A stretch of 64,000 bases of DNA from Saccharothrix australiensis (GTDB taxonomy: Bacteria > Actinomycetota > Actinomycetes > Mycobacteriales > Pseudonocardiaceae). Location: NCBI RefSeq assembly GCF_003634935.1, contig NZ_RBXO01000001.1, positions 6,969,501-7,033,500 on the forward strand, in the 5' to 3' direction. The position numbers and the translations under genes are program-made. This document shows positions 8,291 through 16,679 of the stretch, one piece after another. The notes under the pieces are model-generated. The model was not told the origin of the DNA. It saw only the letters and a program-made list of their open reading frames with translations, and made no database searches. Within the stretch, counting starts at the first letter, position 1; each line of letters begins with the position of its first letter.

Positions 8291-8413
8291 TGTGTTGAAT
8301 GGCCCGACTCCGTCGGGCGGCTCGGCCGCCTGTTAGTCGGCGGCTCGCGGGGCGGGTTGCGCCGATCGAAAAGCGTGATCGGCGAAACCCGCGCCGCGAG
8401 CCGCCGACGCGGC
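8291..8413. repeat. Covarying hairpin repeat, unit 2
   Basis: Direct tandem copy of unit 1, nearly identical. A single difference (AG instead of AA near 8400) restores a full CTCGCGG/CCGCGAG helix. The remaining bases to 8492 are purine-rich GAGGGG tracts without a recognisable gene. A diverged third unit with different stem sequences lies at 22648-22780. Confidence 0.85.
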
Positions 8414-8492
8414 CTCGCGTGCGAGCGGCGGCGAGCAGGGGCGGGAGGGAGAGGGGGAGAGGCGCGAGGAGGGGTGAGGAGGGGTGAGGGGG

Positions 8493-11400
8493 TCAGGTTG
8501 GGGACACGCCGATGGCGAAGACGTGGAAGGTGCCGCCGGTTACCGATGTTGGCAGGGTTACGGATCGGATTTGCTTGGCTTGCAGGGTGATGGGCGCGGT
8601 GGCGAAGACGAAGACCTTGACCGGTTGCGACTCGCCGCTCGGGCTGTTGCGGTACGGCGTGGTGGCCACGACGCGGTTGTCGAACGACGGCGGTGTCGAC
8701 GGGTTGCCGCCCAGCGCCCAGTCCGAGAAGCCGACCTCCGCCTTCTGCTCCGTGCCGTCCGCGTAGGTGATGGTGAGCGTCCCGGAGGACCGGCCGTTCG
8801 CGGCGCTGCCCAGCAGGCCGAGCCGCGCGCCGGTCGCGTTCAGCGTCACGGTCTGGCCGGACGCCGTGACGTTGTCCGGCTCGCCGACCGGCGACGTGGG
8901 CCACGAGTAGGTGATGCCGTCCCGGCTGACCGGCGCGCCCGGCGTCAACCCGGCCTTCGCCAGCGCGTCCCGCGAGTAGCTCCAGCCCTGCCCGTCGAAG
9001 TTGCCGCTCGCCTGCTGGTCGTCCGGCGAGGTGCCGGTGTTGTCGAACGCCGCCCGCAGGCTGCCCGGCTCGGCCACCAGCACCGAGATGGTGCTGCGCT
9101 GACCGTTGGAGAACGCGACCGGCACCCGGTGGGTCAGCTCCGCGGCGTCCGGCGCGACGGTGACGGTGACCCGCTCGCCCGCCTTCTCCCCCGGCGGCAG
9201 CGCGACCTGGCCGTGCGCCGGTGTCACGGTGAGGCCGGCCGGCGGCTGCGCGCTCCAGCCCACCTTGCCGCCCTGCCCGGAGAAGTCCTGCGCGCCGACG
9301 GTCACCGCGCCCGTGCCGCCGGCGGGCAGCACCAGCCGCCCCGGTTCGACGAAGCCCTGCTGCCCGACTTCACCGTCCCGGAAGGACGGTGGCGCGTCGG
9401 CCGGGCCCGTGCCCCAGGTGGTGGGCGTGACCGAGCGGCGGAACTCGACCGTGCCGCCGTTGGCCGCGAACGACTCGGGCAGCCACGTCCGGGTCTGCGC
9501 GCGGCCGTCGAGGGTCAGCTCCGCGACGTGCTCACCCGTGCCGGACGCCTTCACGACGATCGGCTTGCCGTTCGGCCGGGTGATGGTGACCTCGTCGAAC
9601 AGCGGCGTGTTGACGACGAGTTCGGCGCGGCCGGGTATCACCGGGTACATGCCGAGCGCCGCCCACACGTACCAGGAGGACATCTGGCCGAGGTCGTCGT
9701 TGCCGACCAGGCCGTCGGGCCCGGGGCCGAACAGCTCGCCCATCGCCTTGCGCGCCACCGCCTGCGCCTTGGCCGGCGCGCCCGCCCAGTTGTAGAGCCA
9801 CGGGGTGTGCATGGTCGGCTCGTTGCCGAGGAACGCGTGCGGCTCGTGCGGGCCCGCGTCCAGCTCGGTGAAGAAGAAGTCCAGCCGGTCGCGGACCTTC
9901 GCGTCGCCGCCCATCGCGGTGAACAGGCCGCGCGCGTTGTACGGCACCATCCAGGTGTACTGGGCGGCGTTGCCCTCCACCCAGTTGTCGGGGTTGCCGG
10001 GCGCGAACGGCTCGACGAACGACCCGTCCCGGTTGCGCGGCTGGGTGTACCCCGTGGCGGGGTTGAACACGTTCTGCCAGTACTGGGCCCGTTTCATGAA
10101 CGCCTGCCAGGTCGCGCCGTCACCGAGGCGGCGGGCCAGCTGGGCGATGGAGAAGTCCGCGGTGGTGTACTCCAGCGTGGTCGAGGGCGCGCCCCACACG
10201 CCCTTCGCGCCCACCGGCACGTAGCCGAGGTCCTGGTACTCCGGGAGACCGGGTCGCTCCTCGTAGCCCTGCGTGGGCTGGGTCGCGCCGCGCAGCATCA
10301 GCAGCAGCGCCTTGGCGGCGTCGAAGTCCCTGGCCCCGAAGGCGTACGCGCTCGACACCATCACGTGGTAGGGGTCGCCCGACATCACGCCGGTGTAGCC
10401 GTTGGCCACGGTCCAGCGGTCCCACGAGCCGCCCTGCTCGGCGAACGCCACCATCGAGCGGACCATGTCCGCCGTTTCCCCCGGCGCCAGGAGGGAGAGC
10501 AGTTGCATCTCCGACCGGTAGACGTCCCACCCGGAGAAGTTGGTGTAGATCGCGTGGCCGTCGTCCGCCCGGTGGACGCGGCCGTCGAAACCCGGGTAGC
10601 GGCCGTCGACGTCGGAGAACACGTTGGGCTGCAACAGGGAGTGGTACAGCGCCGTGTAGAACGTCGTGCGCTGCGCGTCCGTGCCGCCGGTGGCCCGGAC
10701 CTGCCCGAGCCGGTCGTTCCACGCCTGGCGGGCGACGGCGCGGACCGCGTCGAAGGACTTCCCCGCGCTCTCGGCGTCGAGGTTGGCGCGCGCACCGTCG
10801 ACGGACACGAACGACAGGCCGACCCGCATCGTCACGTCGGGGTCGTCGAACGTCACGTAGCCGCCGCTGCCCGGACCCGACACGGTGGTGTCGCGGGTGG
10901 CGACCTCGCGCTGCTCGGTCTGCGCCGCGAGGGTCTTGCGCGCGTCGCCGGGCTCCCGGCGCGGCGAGCCGCCGCGCTCGCTGGTCCGACCGGGCGTGAC
11001 CGCGCCGTTCTTCCACGTGCCGACGGAGGCGAACGGCTGGTCGAAGCGCGCGTGGAAGTAGACGCGGTAGCGGTGGTCCGCGCCGCAGAACCGGCCGCTG
11101 GTGGCCCACCCGCTGATGGTGCCGTCGCCGATGACGACCTCGGCGTCGTCCGCGCCCGCGATCGAGCCGGCGGTGTTGACCAGCAACGTCGAGGTCGCGC
11201 CGCCGGGGTAGGCGAACCGGCCGACGCCGGTCCGCTGGGTCACGCTCAGCTCCACCCGCGCGCCGCTGTCCAGCGTCACGCCGTAGTAGCCGGGCGTCGC
11301 GCTCTCCTTCGCGTGCGAGAAGGTGGACACGTACCGGTTGGGGTCGGCCGCGGGCGAGGTCGTCACCTCGCCGACGAACGGCATGATCGGGACGTCCTGG

Positions 11401-11705
11401 TAGGTCGAGCAGCCCGCGCCGGACAGGTGGGTGAGGCTGAAGCCCTTGATCCGGTTGTCCTGGTAGTAGTAGCCGCCGTGCTGGCGGGTCACCGTGTCGG
11501 GGCTCCACTGCACCATGCCGAACGGCACGTCCGCGCCGGGGAAGGTGTTGCCCGCCCCGCCGCCGGTGCCGTGGTCGGGCCCGCCGGGCTGGGTGCCGAC
11601 GAACGGGTTCACCCACCGCGCGAGGTCGTCCGGCTGGGCCTGGGCCGCGACCGGGTGGACCAGGGCCGCCGCCACGACCACCACCGCCGCCAGTGCTGTC
11701 TTCAC
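8493..11705 (-). CDS. Large secreted GH92 alpha-mannosidase with C-terminal accessory domains
   Basis: A 1070-residue secreted protein. A signal peptide (cleavage after VAAQA) is followed by a GH92 catalytic region (about residues 30-760) with WVNPFVGTQPGG, NTFPGADVPFGM, the catalytic-acid stretch VEGNAAQYTW and GNDDLGQMSSWYVWAALGMYP. The last ~300 residues hold an NEW3-like beta domain and a jelly-roll-like domain (SLRAAFDNTGTSPDDQ onward) that probably binds carbohydrate. The GTG start has a strong GAGGAGG site. It is divergent from lacI, and a LacI-type palindrome (11719-11732) lies 14 bases upstream of the start. It probably releases mannose from extracellular glycans for the importer encoded next door. 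Confidence 0.93.
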   Translation of the reverse strand: MKTALAAVVVVAAALVHPVAAQAQPDDLARWVNPFVGTQPGGPDHGTGGGAGNTFPGADVPFGMVQWSPDTVTRQHGGYYYQDNRIKGFSLTHLSGAGCSTYQDVPIMPFVGEVTTSPAADPNRYVSTFSHAKESATPGYYGVTLDSGARVELSVTQRTGVGRFAYPGGATSTLLVNTAGSIAGADDAEVVIGDGTISGWATSGRFCGADHRYRVYFHARFDQPFASVGTWKNGAVTPGRTSERGGSPRREPGDARKTLAAQTEQREVATRDTTVSGPGSGGYVTFDDPDVTMRVGLSFVSVDGARANLDAESAGKSFDAVRAVARQAWNDRLGQVRATGGTDAQRTTFYTALYHSLLQPNVFSDVDGRYPGFDGRVHRADDGHAIYTNFSGWDVYRSEMQLLSLLAPGETADMVRSMVAFAEQGGSWDRWTVANGYTGVMSGDPYHVMVSSAYAFGARDFDAAKALLLMLRGATQPTQGYEERPGLPEYQDLGYVPVGAKGVWGAPSTTLEYTTADFSIAQLARRLGDGATWQAFMKRAQYWQNVFNPATGYTQPRNRDGSFVEPFAPGNPDNWVEGNAAQYTWMVPYNARGLFTAMGGDAKVRDRLDFFFTELDAGPHEPHAFLGNEPTMHTPWLYNWAGAPAKAQAVARKAMGELFGPGPDGLVGNDDLGQMSSWYVWAALGMYPVIPGRAELVVNTPLFDEVTITRPNGKPIVVKASGTGEHVAELTLDGRAQTRTWLPESFAANGGTVEFRRSVTPTTWGTGPADAPPSFRDGEVGQQGFVEPGRLVLPAGGTGAVTVGAQDFSGQGGKVGWSAQPPAGLTVTPAHGQVALPPGEKAGERVTVTVAPDAAELTHRVPVAFSNGQRSTISVLVAEPGSLRAAFDNTGTSPDDQQASGNFDGQGWSYSRDALAKAGLTPGAPVSRDGITYSWPTSPVGEPDNVTASGQTVTLNATGARLGLLGSAANGRSSGTLTITYADGTEQKAEVGFSDWALGGNPSTPPSFDNRVVATTPYRNSPSGESQPVKVFVFATAPITLQAKQIRSVTLPTSVTGGTFHVFAIGVSPT

Positions 11706-11718
11706 GAGCCCTCCTCGG

Positions 11719-11732
11719 TGACAACGCTGTCC
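11719..11732. promoter_or_regulatory. LacI-type operator O1
   Basis: The 14-mer TGACAACGCTGTCC matches the second site (11863-11876) at 13 of 14 positions and has the CG-centred palindrome typical of LacI-family operators. It lies just upstream of the GH92 start codon, downstream of the proposed promoter, where binding would block transcription. Confidence 0.65.
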
Positions 11733-11750
11733 CTTACAACACGTGACTGC

Positions 11751-11781
11751 ATACTTGCGGAGAGTGCGCGGGGTGCGTCAA
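11751..11781 (-). promoter_or_regulatory. Possible promoter of the large GH92 gene
   Basis: On the minus strand TTGACG (bases 11776-11781) and AAGTAT (11751-11756) are separated by 19 bases, somewhat longer than ideal. Operator O1 would lie just downstream. This is a weak sequence match and the only sigma70-like pair noticed in the divergent region. Confidence 0.35.
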
Positions 11782-11861
11782 GCCCGGGTGCGGGTGTTGT
11801 CTCGTTCCGGACAGTGCCGATCATTGACATCGCCGGGGCCCGGGTGTGTGATTCGGCGACC

Positions 11862-12902
11862 ATGACAACGTTGTCCCCGAACGGCGCCGCGGGTGCCCGC
11901 AAAGTGCGGCGCGCCACGATGAACGACGTGGCGCGGCTCGCGGGCGTCAGCATCAAGACGGTCTCGCGGGTGGTGAACGACGAGGCGGGCGTGCACCCGG
12001 CGACCGCCGAACGGGTGCTGGCCGCGATCGACCAGCTGGGCTTCCGGCGCAACCTCAGCGCGCGCAACCTGCGCCGCGGCTCGTCCACCGGCACCATCGG
12101 GCTGGTGCTGGAGGACGTGGCCAACCCGTTCTACTCGGGCGTGACGCGGGCGGTGGAGGAAATCTCCCGGCTGCGCGGCAGGCAGGTGATCACCGGCTCG
12201 TCGGACGAGGACCCCGTGCGGGAACGCGAACTGGCGCTGGAGTTCTGCTCGCGCCGCGTCGACGGGCTGCTGATCGTGCCCGCCGGCCTCCAGCACGGCT
12301 ACCTCGTGCCCGAGATGCGCGCGGGCACGCCGATCGTGTTCCTGGACCGCCCGGCGGGTGACGTCGTGGCGGACACCGTGCTGGTGGACAACGTCGGGGG
12401 CACGATGGAGGCCGTGCTGCACCTCGCGTCGTTCGGGCACCGCCGGATCGCGTTCCTCGGCGACGCGCCGGACATCTTCACCGCCAACGAGCGCCTGCGC
12501 GGCTACCGCGAGGGCTGCGTGCGCGCGGGCATCGGGTACCACGAGTCGCTGGTCGTGATGGGCCCGCACGACGCCGGGTCGGTGCGCCGGGCGCTGCACC
12601 ACCTCGGGTGTGCGGCCGACCCGGCGACGGCGGTGGTCACCGGCAACAACCGGATCACCGTGCACGCGCTGCGCGCCCTGGCCGGCGCGGCGCGGCGGCC
12701 GGCCCTGGTCGGTTTCGACGACTTCGAGCTGGCCGACCTGCTGTCACCGCCGGTCAGCGTGATCGCGCACGACGCGAGCGCCCTCGGGAAGGCGGCCGCG
12801 GACCTGCTGTACGCCCGGTTGGACGGCGACGGCGCGCCGCCGCGCCGCGTGGTGCTGCCGGTGCGGTTGGTGGCACGTGGATCAGGGGAGGTTCGTGCGT
12901 GA
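11862..12902 (+). CDS. LacI-family transcriptional regulator of the mannoside locus
   Basis: A 346-residue repressor. The N-terminal helix-turn-helix is at about residues 19-40 (MNDVARLAGVSIKTVSRVVND), the hinge helix region includes LSARNLRRG, and a periplasmic-binding-protein-like effector domain follows (GLVLEDVANPFYSGV, SFGHRRIAFLGD). A sugar or sugar phosphate is the expected inducer. The ATG at 11862 is overlapped by a perfect palindrome, GACAACGTTGTC, so autoregulation is likely. The stop overlaps the manA start (GTGA), which puts it at the head of a lacI-manA-ABC operon and divergent from the GH92 gene. Confidence 0.93.
   Translation: MTTLSPNGAAGARKVRRATMNDVARLAGVSIKTVSRVVNDEAGVHPATAERVLAAIDQLGFRRNLSARNLRRGSSTGTIGLVLEDVANPFYSGVTRAVEEISRLRGRQVITGSSDEDPVRERELALEFCSRRVDGLLIVPAGLQHGYLVPEMRAGTPIVFLDRPAGDVVADTVLVDNVGGTMEAVLHLASFGHRRIAFLGDAPDIFTANERLRGYREGCVRAGIGYHESLVVMGPHDAGSVRRALHHLGCAADPATAVVTGNNRITVHALRALAGAARRPALVGFDDFELADLLSPPVSVIAHDASALGKAAADLLYARLDGDGAPPRRVVLPVRLVARGSGEVRA
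11863..11876. promoter_or_regulatory. LacI-type operator O2 over the lacI start codon
   Basis: The sequence TGACAACGTTGTCC contains a perfect 12-bp palindrome covering codons 1-5 of lacI. It is nearly the same as O1 144 bases away. Bound repressor could bridge the two sites and repress both divergent units. Confidence 0.65.
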
Positions 12903-13903
12903 GCAACCATCCGGTGGCGCTTCCGGCCAACCAGCCCGACCAGTTCTACCGGGGCGGCGCGGCCATCGCCGCGCTGCGCGGCGACCCCGCCGCGCGGCAG
13001 GGGCCCGAGGACTGGGTGGCGTCGACCACCACCCTGTTCGGGCAAGACGAGGCCGGCCTGTCCCGGCTGCCCGACGGGCGGTGGCTGCGCGACGCGGTGC
13101 GCGCGGACCCGGTGGCCTGGCTGGGCGACGCGCACGTGGCCGCGTTCGGGCCGGACACCGCGCTGCTGGTGAAGCTGCTCGACGCGGGCCAGCGGCTGCC
13201 GGTGCACTGCCACCCGTCGGACGCGTTCGCCGCCGAGCACCTGGCGTGCCGGCACGGCAAGACCGAGGCGTGGGTCGTGGTCGGCACCTCGGGCCCCGAT
13301 CCCCTGGTGCACATCGGTTTCCGCGAGGACGTGCCCGCGCCGGTGATCGCCGACTGGGTGTCCACGCAGGACTCGGCCGCCATGCTGGGCGCGCTCAACG
13401 CGGTGTCGGTGAAGCCCGGTGACACGGTGTTCGTGCCCGCCGGGGTGCCGCACGCCATCGGCGAGGGCGTGTTCGTGGTGGAGCTCCAGCAACCGACCGA
13501 CTTCTCCGTCACCCTGGAGTGGCGCGGCTTCCTGGCCGACCCGGACGCCTGGCACCTGGGGCTGGGCGGTGCGACGGCGCTGGCGTGCGTCGACCGCCGG
13601 GCCAAGCACGTCGAGGACCTCTTCACCCGCACCGGCTCGCGAGCCGCGCCCTCGGTGAACCTGTTGCGCGCCAAGGCCGATCCGTTCTTCCGGGCGGACC
13701 GCCTGCACGTGTCCGGCGCGCTGACCCTCGAACCGTCGTTCGCGGTGCTCGTGGTGCTGGAGGGCGAGGGCGTGCTGGACTCGCTCCCGCTGCGCCGGGG
13801 CAGCACGGTCGTCGTGCCGCACGCGGCCGGCGGGAGCGCGCTGACCGGCGACCTGGTCGCCGTGCGGTGCCGACCGCCGCTGCCGCCCAACCACGGGAGC
13901 TGA
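12899..13903 (+). CDS. manA: Mannose-6-phosphate isomerase, class I
   Basis: A 334-residue type I phosphomannose isomerase, interconverting mannose 6-phosphate and fructose 6-phosphate in the cytoplasm. Zinc-site motifs of the cupin fold are visible: LPVHCHPSD, AEHLACRHGKTEAWVVV and VPAGVPHAIGEGVFVVELQQP. The C-terminal half is shorter than in E. coli ManA, as is common in actinobacteria. The GTG start overlaps the lacI stop by four bases, and the ABC transporter genes follow directly, so mannose released by GH92 enzymes would be imported and channelled to glycolysis. A separate mannose kinase is not visible here. Confidence 0.92.
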   Translation: MSNHPVALPANQPDQFYRGGAAIAALRGDPAARQGPEDWVASTTTLFGQDEAGLSRLPDGRWLRDAVRADPVAWLGDAHVAAFGPDTALLVKLLDAGQRLPVHCHPSDAFAAEHLACRHGKTEAWVVVGTSGPDPLVHIGFREDVPAPVIADWVSTQDSAAMLGALNAVSVKPGDTVFVPAGVPHAIGEGVFVVELQQPTDFSVTLEWRGFLADPDAWHLGLGGATALACVDRRAKHVEDLFTRTGSRAAPSVNLLRAKADPFFRADRLHVSGALTLEPSFAVLVVLEGEGVLDSLPLRRGSTVVVPHAAGGSALTGDLVAVRCRPPLPPNHGS

Positions 13904-13904
13904 C

Positions 13905-14666
13905 GTGGCCGATCCGCTGCTGGACGCCCGTGACCTGGTGAAGCGCTACGGCGGCGTCGAGGCGCTGCGCGGCGCGTCGTTCACCGCCAACGCGGGCGAG
14001 GTGGTGTCGCTGATCGGCGACAACGGGGCGGGCAAGTCGACGCTGGTGAAGTGCCTGTCCGGGGTCGAGCAGCCGGACTCGGGCACCGTCGTGTTCGACG
14101 GCGCGGAGGTCGCGCTGCCCACGCCGACGGCCGCGCGGGCGCTGGGCATCGAGACCGTCTACCAGGACCTGGCCGTCGCGCCGGACCTCGACCCGGCGGC
14201 GAACCTGTTCCTGGGCCGCGAGCTGCGCAAGCCGGGGCTGCTGGGCCGGTTGGGCGTGCTGGACAAGAAGGAGATGCGCCGGCGCGCCGCGGCGTCGTTC
14301 CGCGACCTGGGCGTGGCGCTGCAAAGCGTGGACGTGCCGATCGGGGCGCTGTCCGGCGGGCAGCGGCAGAGCGTGGCCGTGGCCCGCAGCGTCGTGTGGG
14401 CGAGCAGGCTCGTGTTCATGGACGAGCCGACCGCCGCGCTGGGCGTGGTGCAGCGGGAACGCGTGCTGGACGTGATCAGGCGCGTGCGCGACCAGGGCAT
14501 GGCGGTGGTGCTGATCAGCCACAACATGCCCGAGGTGCTGGCCGTGTCGGACCGGGTGGAGGTGCTGCGGCTGGGCAGGCGGGTGGCGCGCTTCCGGGCC
14601 GCGGACACGACGGTGGAGGAGTTGGTCGGCGCGATGACCGGAGCCCTGTCGCAGGAGGACGCATGA
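13905..14666 (+). CDS. Sugar ABC transporter, ATP-binding protein (single-domain)
   Basis: A 253-residue ATPase of the carbohydrate-uptake CUT2 group, but with one nucleotide-binding domain instead of the fused pair seen in RbsA/XylG. Walker A is GDNGAGKST, the signature is LSGGQRQSVAVAR, and Walker B is RLVFMDEPTAAL. The H-loop is LISHNMPEV. GTG start one base after the manA stop. It should dimerise to drive the permease encoded next. Mannose or a manno-oligosaccharide is the inferred cargo, from linkage to manA and GH92. Confidence 0.92.
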   Translation: MADPLLDARDLVKRYGGVEALRGASFTANAGEVVSLIGDNGAGKSTLVKCLSGVEQPDSGTVVFDGAEVALPTPTAARALGIETVYQDLAVAPDLDPAANLFLGRELRKPGLLGRLGVLDKKEMRRRAAASFRDLGVALQSVDVPIGALSGGQRQSVAVARSVVWASRLVFMDEPTAALGVVQRERVLDVIRRVRDQGMAVVLISHNMPEVLAVSDRVEVLRLGRRVARFRAADTTVEELVGAMTGALSQEDA

Positions 14667-15670
14667 CACCGGACGTGCGGGAGCGGACCCTCGCGCAGCG
14701 CCTGCTCGGGGCGAACACGCTGTGGATCGCGCTGGTGCTGCTGGTGCTGGTCGCGGTGTTCGGCGCGCTCCGGCCGGACGCGGTGCTGACGACGTTCACC
14801 CTCCAGACGACGCTGGTCGAGACGGCGGTGCTGCTGGTGCTGTCGGTGGGCATGACGTACGTGATCATCACGTCCGGCATCGACCTGTCGGTGGGCTCGG
14901 TGCTGGTGTTCTCCGGCGTCACCTCCGCGATGACCATGAACTCGCTGCACGGCGGCGACGCCACCGGCGCCGGCTGGGGCACCGTCCTCATCGGACTGGT
15001 CGTCGCGCTGGTCAGCGGCGCGGCGTGGGGCCTGCTCAACGGCCTGCTGGTGGCGAGGACCGGCATCCCGGCGCTGATCGTCACCCTGGGCACGTTCGGC
15101 GCGGCGCTCGGCGCGGGGCAGCTGATCTCCAACGGCTCCAATGTCAGCGGCGTGCCTGCCGTGCTGAGCGACAACCTCGGCACCGGCACCTGGTTCGGCG
15201 TGCCCAACCTGGTGATCCTGGCCGCCCTGGTGACGGCCGTCGGCGCGCTCGTGCTCGGCACGACGCGGTTCGGCCGCCACACCTACGCGATCGGCTCCAA
15301 CGAGGAGGCCGCGCGGCGGGTGGGCATCGGCGTGACCGGCCACCTCGTCAAGGTCTACCTGCTGGCGGGCACGCTGGCCGGCCTGGCCGGGTTCATGGCC
15401 CTGGCGTACTTCCGGGTCGCGTCCATCACCGGGCACGACACGGACAACCTGAACGCCATCGCGGGCGTGGTGCTCGGGGGCACCAGCCTGTTCGGCGGCA
15501 CCGGGTCGGTCGTCGGCACGGTGCTGGGCGTGTTCATCCCCGCCGTGCTGCGCAAGGGTTTCGTGATCGTCGGCGTGAACGTGTACTGGCAGCCGATCGC
15601 GGTGGCCGTCGTGCTGGTCGCGGCGGTGTGGTTCGACCAGTCACGACGAAGGGCGCGCAATCGGCGCTGA
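14663..15670 (+). CDS. Sugar ABC transporter permease (RbsC/FrcB-like)
   Basis: A 335-residue inner-membrane protein with about eight to ten hydrophobic helices and the CUT2 permease signature ITSGIDLSVGSVL. Other family stretches are ARTGIPALIVTLGT and GGTSLFGGTGSVVGTVLG. The ATG overlaps the ATPase stop (ATGA) with a GGAGG site just upstream. It forms the membrane channel for the ATPase and the lipoprotein binding protein around it. Confidence 0.93.
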   Translation: MTPDVRERTLAQRLLGANTLWIALVLLVLVAVFGALRPDAVLTTFTLQTTLVETAVLLVLSVGMTYVIITSGIDLSVGSVLVFSGVTSAMTMNSLHGGDATGAGWGTVLIGLVVALVSGAAWGLLNGLLVARTGIPALIVTLGTFGAALGAGQLISNGSNVSGVPAVLSDNLGTGTWFGVPNLVILAALVTAVGALVLGTTRFGRHTYAIGSNEEAARRVGIGVTGHLVKVYLLAGTLAGLAGFMALAYFRVASITGHDTDNLNAIAGVVLGGTSLFGGTGSVVGTVLGVFIPAVLRKGFVIVGVNVYWQPIAVAVVLVAAVWFDQSRRRARNRR

Positions 15671-15689
15671 GGCGAAAGGTGCGGGAGAC

Positions 15690-16658
15690 ATGTCAACGAG
15701 GACAGTTGCCCTGCTGGGGGCGGCGCTGCTGCTGGCCGGGTGCGGTGGCGGCGGGCAGATCGGCGACACCGGCGGCTCCGGCGACGGCAAGCGGATGGTG
15801 CTGATACCCGGCGCCGCGGCCGAGCCGTTCTACATCTCGATGGAGTGCGGGTTCCGCGAGGCGGCCGGCGCCAAGGGCTACGCGGTGGACGTCCAGGCGC
15901 CCGCGAAGTTCGACTCCACCCTCCAGACCCCGATCGTGACCGGTGTGCTGGCGAACAAGCCGGGCGCGGTGCTCATCGCGCCGACCGACGACAAGGCGAT
16001 GGCCGGCCCGATGAAGCAGCTCAAGGACGCGGGCATCAAGGTCGTCGAGGTCGACACCAAGCTGGAGGACACGTCCGTCGCCGTGTCCACCGTGTCGTCG
16101 GACAACGAGCAGGGCGGCCGGCTCGCCGCGCAGACGCTCGCGCAGCTCGTCGGCGACAAGTCCGGTTCGGTGCTCGTGCTCAACACCAAGGCGGGCACGT
16201 CGACCACGGACGCCCGCGCCAAGGGGTTCGAGGACGAGGTCGTGAAGCACCCCAACCTGAGGTACGTCGGCCAGCAGTACACCGACAACGAGCCGGACCA
16301 GGCCGCGTCCAAGCTGACCGCGACCCTGGCCGCGAACGCCGACCTGATCGGCGTGTTCGCGACGAACCTGAACACCGGCGAGGGCGCGTCCACCGGCCTG
16401 CGCAACGCGGGCCGGACCGGCTCGGTCAACCTGGTCGGGTTCGACGCGAGCCCCAAGCAGGTGGAGGACCTCAGGGCGGGCGTGGTGCAGGCCCTGATCG
16501 CGCAGGACCCGGCCACCATCGGCCGCACCGGTGCCGAGCAGGCGATCGCGGCGCTCGAAGGCGGTGACGTCAAGCGCGACATCGAGACGAACCTGGTCGC
16601 GATCACCCAGGCCGACCTCCAGGCGAAGGAGAAGTACTTCTACAAGCAGAAGTGCTGA
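15690..16658 (+). CDS. Sugar ABC transporter substrate-binding lipoprotein
   Basis: A 322-residue type I periplasmic-binding-like lipoprotein. The lipobox LLAGC (cysteine 18) would anchor it to the membrane. The mature part has the Peripla_BP_4 fold: PFYISMECGFREAA near the N-terminus, VLIAPTDDKAMAGP, and VNLVGFDASPKQVEDLRAG with IAQDPATIGRTGAEQAIAAL near the C-terminus, as in ribose- and fructose-binding proteins. It is the last gene of the lacI-manA-ABC operon and defines cargo specificity, inferred to be mannose or a mannoside. Confidence 0.93.
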   Translation: MSTRTVALLGAALLLAGCGGGGQIGDTGGSGDGKRMVLIPGAAAEPFYISMECGFREAAGAKGYAVDVQAPAKFDSTLQTPIVTGVLANKPGAVLIAPTDDKAMAGPMKQLKDAGIKVVEVDTKLEDTSVAVSTVSSDNEQGGRLAAQTLAQLVGDKSGSVLVLNTKAGTSTTDARAKGFEDEVVKHPNLRYVGQQYTDNEPDQAASKLTATLAANADLIGVFATNLNTGEGASTGLRNAGRTGSVNLVGFDASPKQVEDLRAGVVQALIAQDPATIGRTGAEQAIAALEGGDVKRDIETNLVAITQADLQAKEKYFYKQKC

Positions 16659-16679
16659 CCGCGCGGGGACCGGGCCGGC

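Noticed and set aside
8484-12902. A 1472-codon plus-strand frame containing lacI at its 3' end
   Set aside because: Upstream of 11862 it is only the antisense shadow of the GH92 gene; the real lacI starts at 11862 with the family N-terminus.
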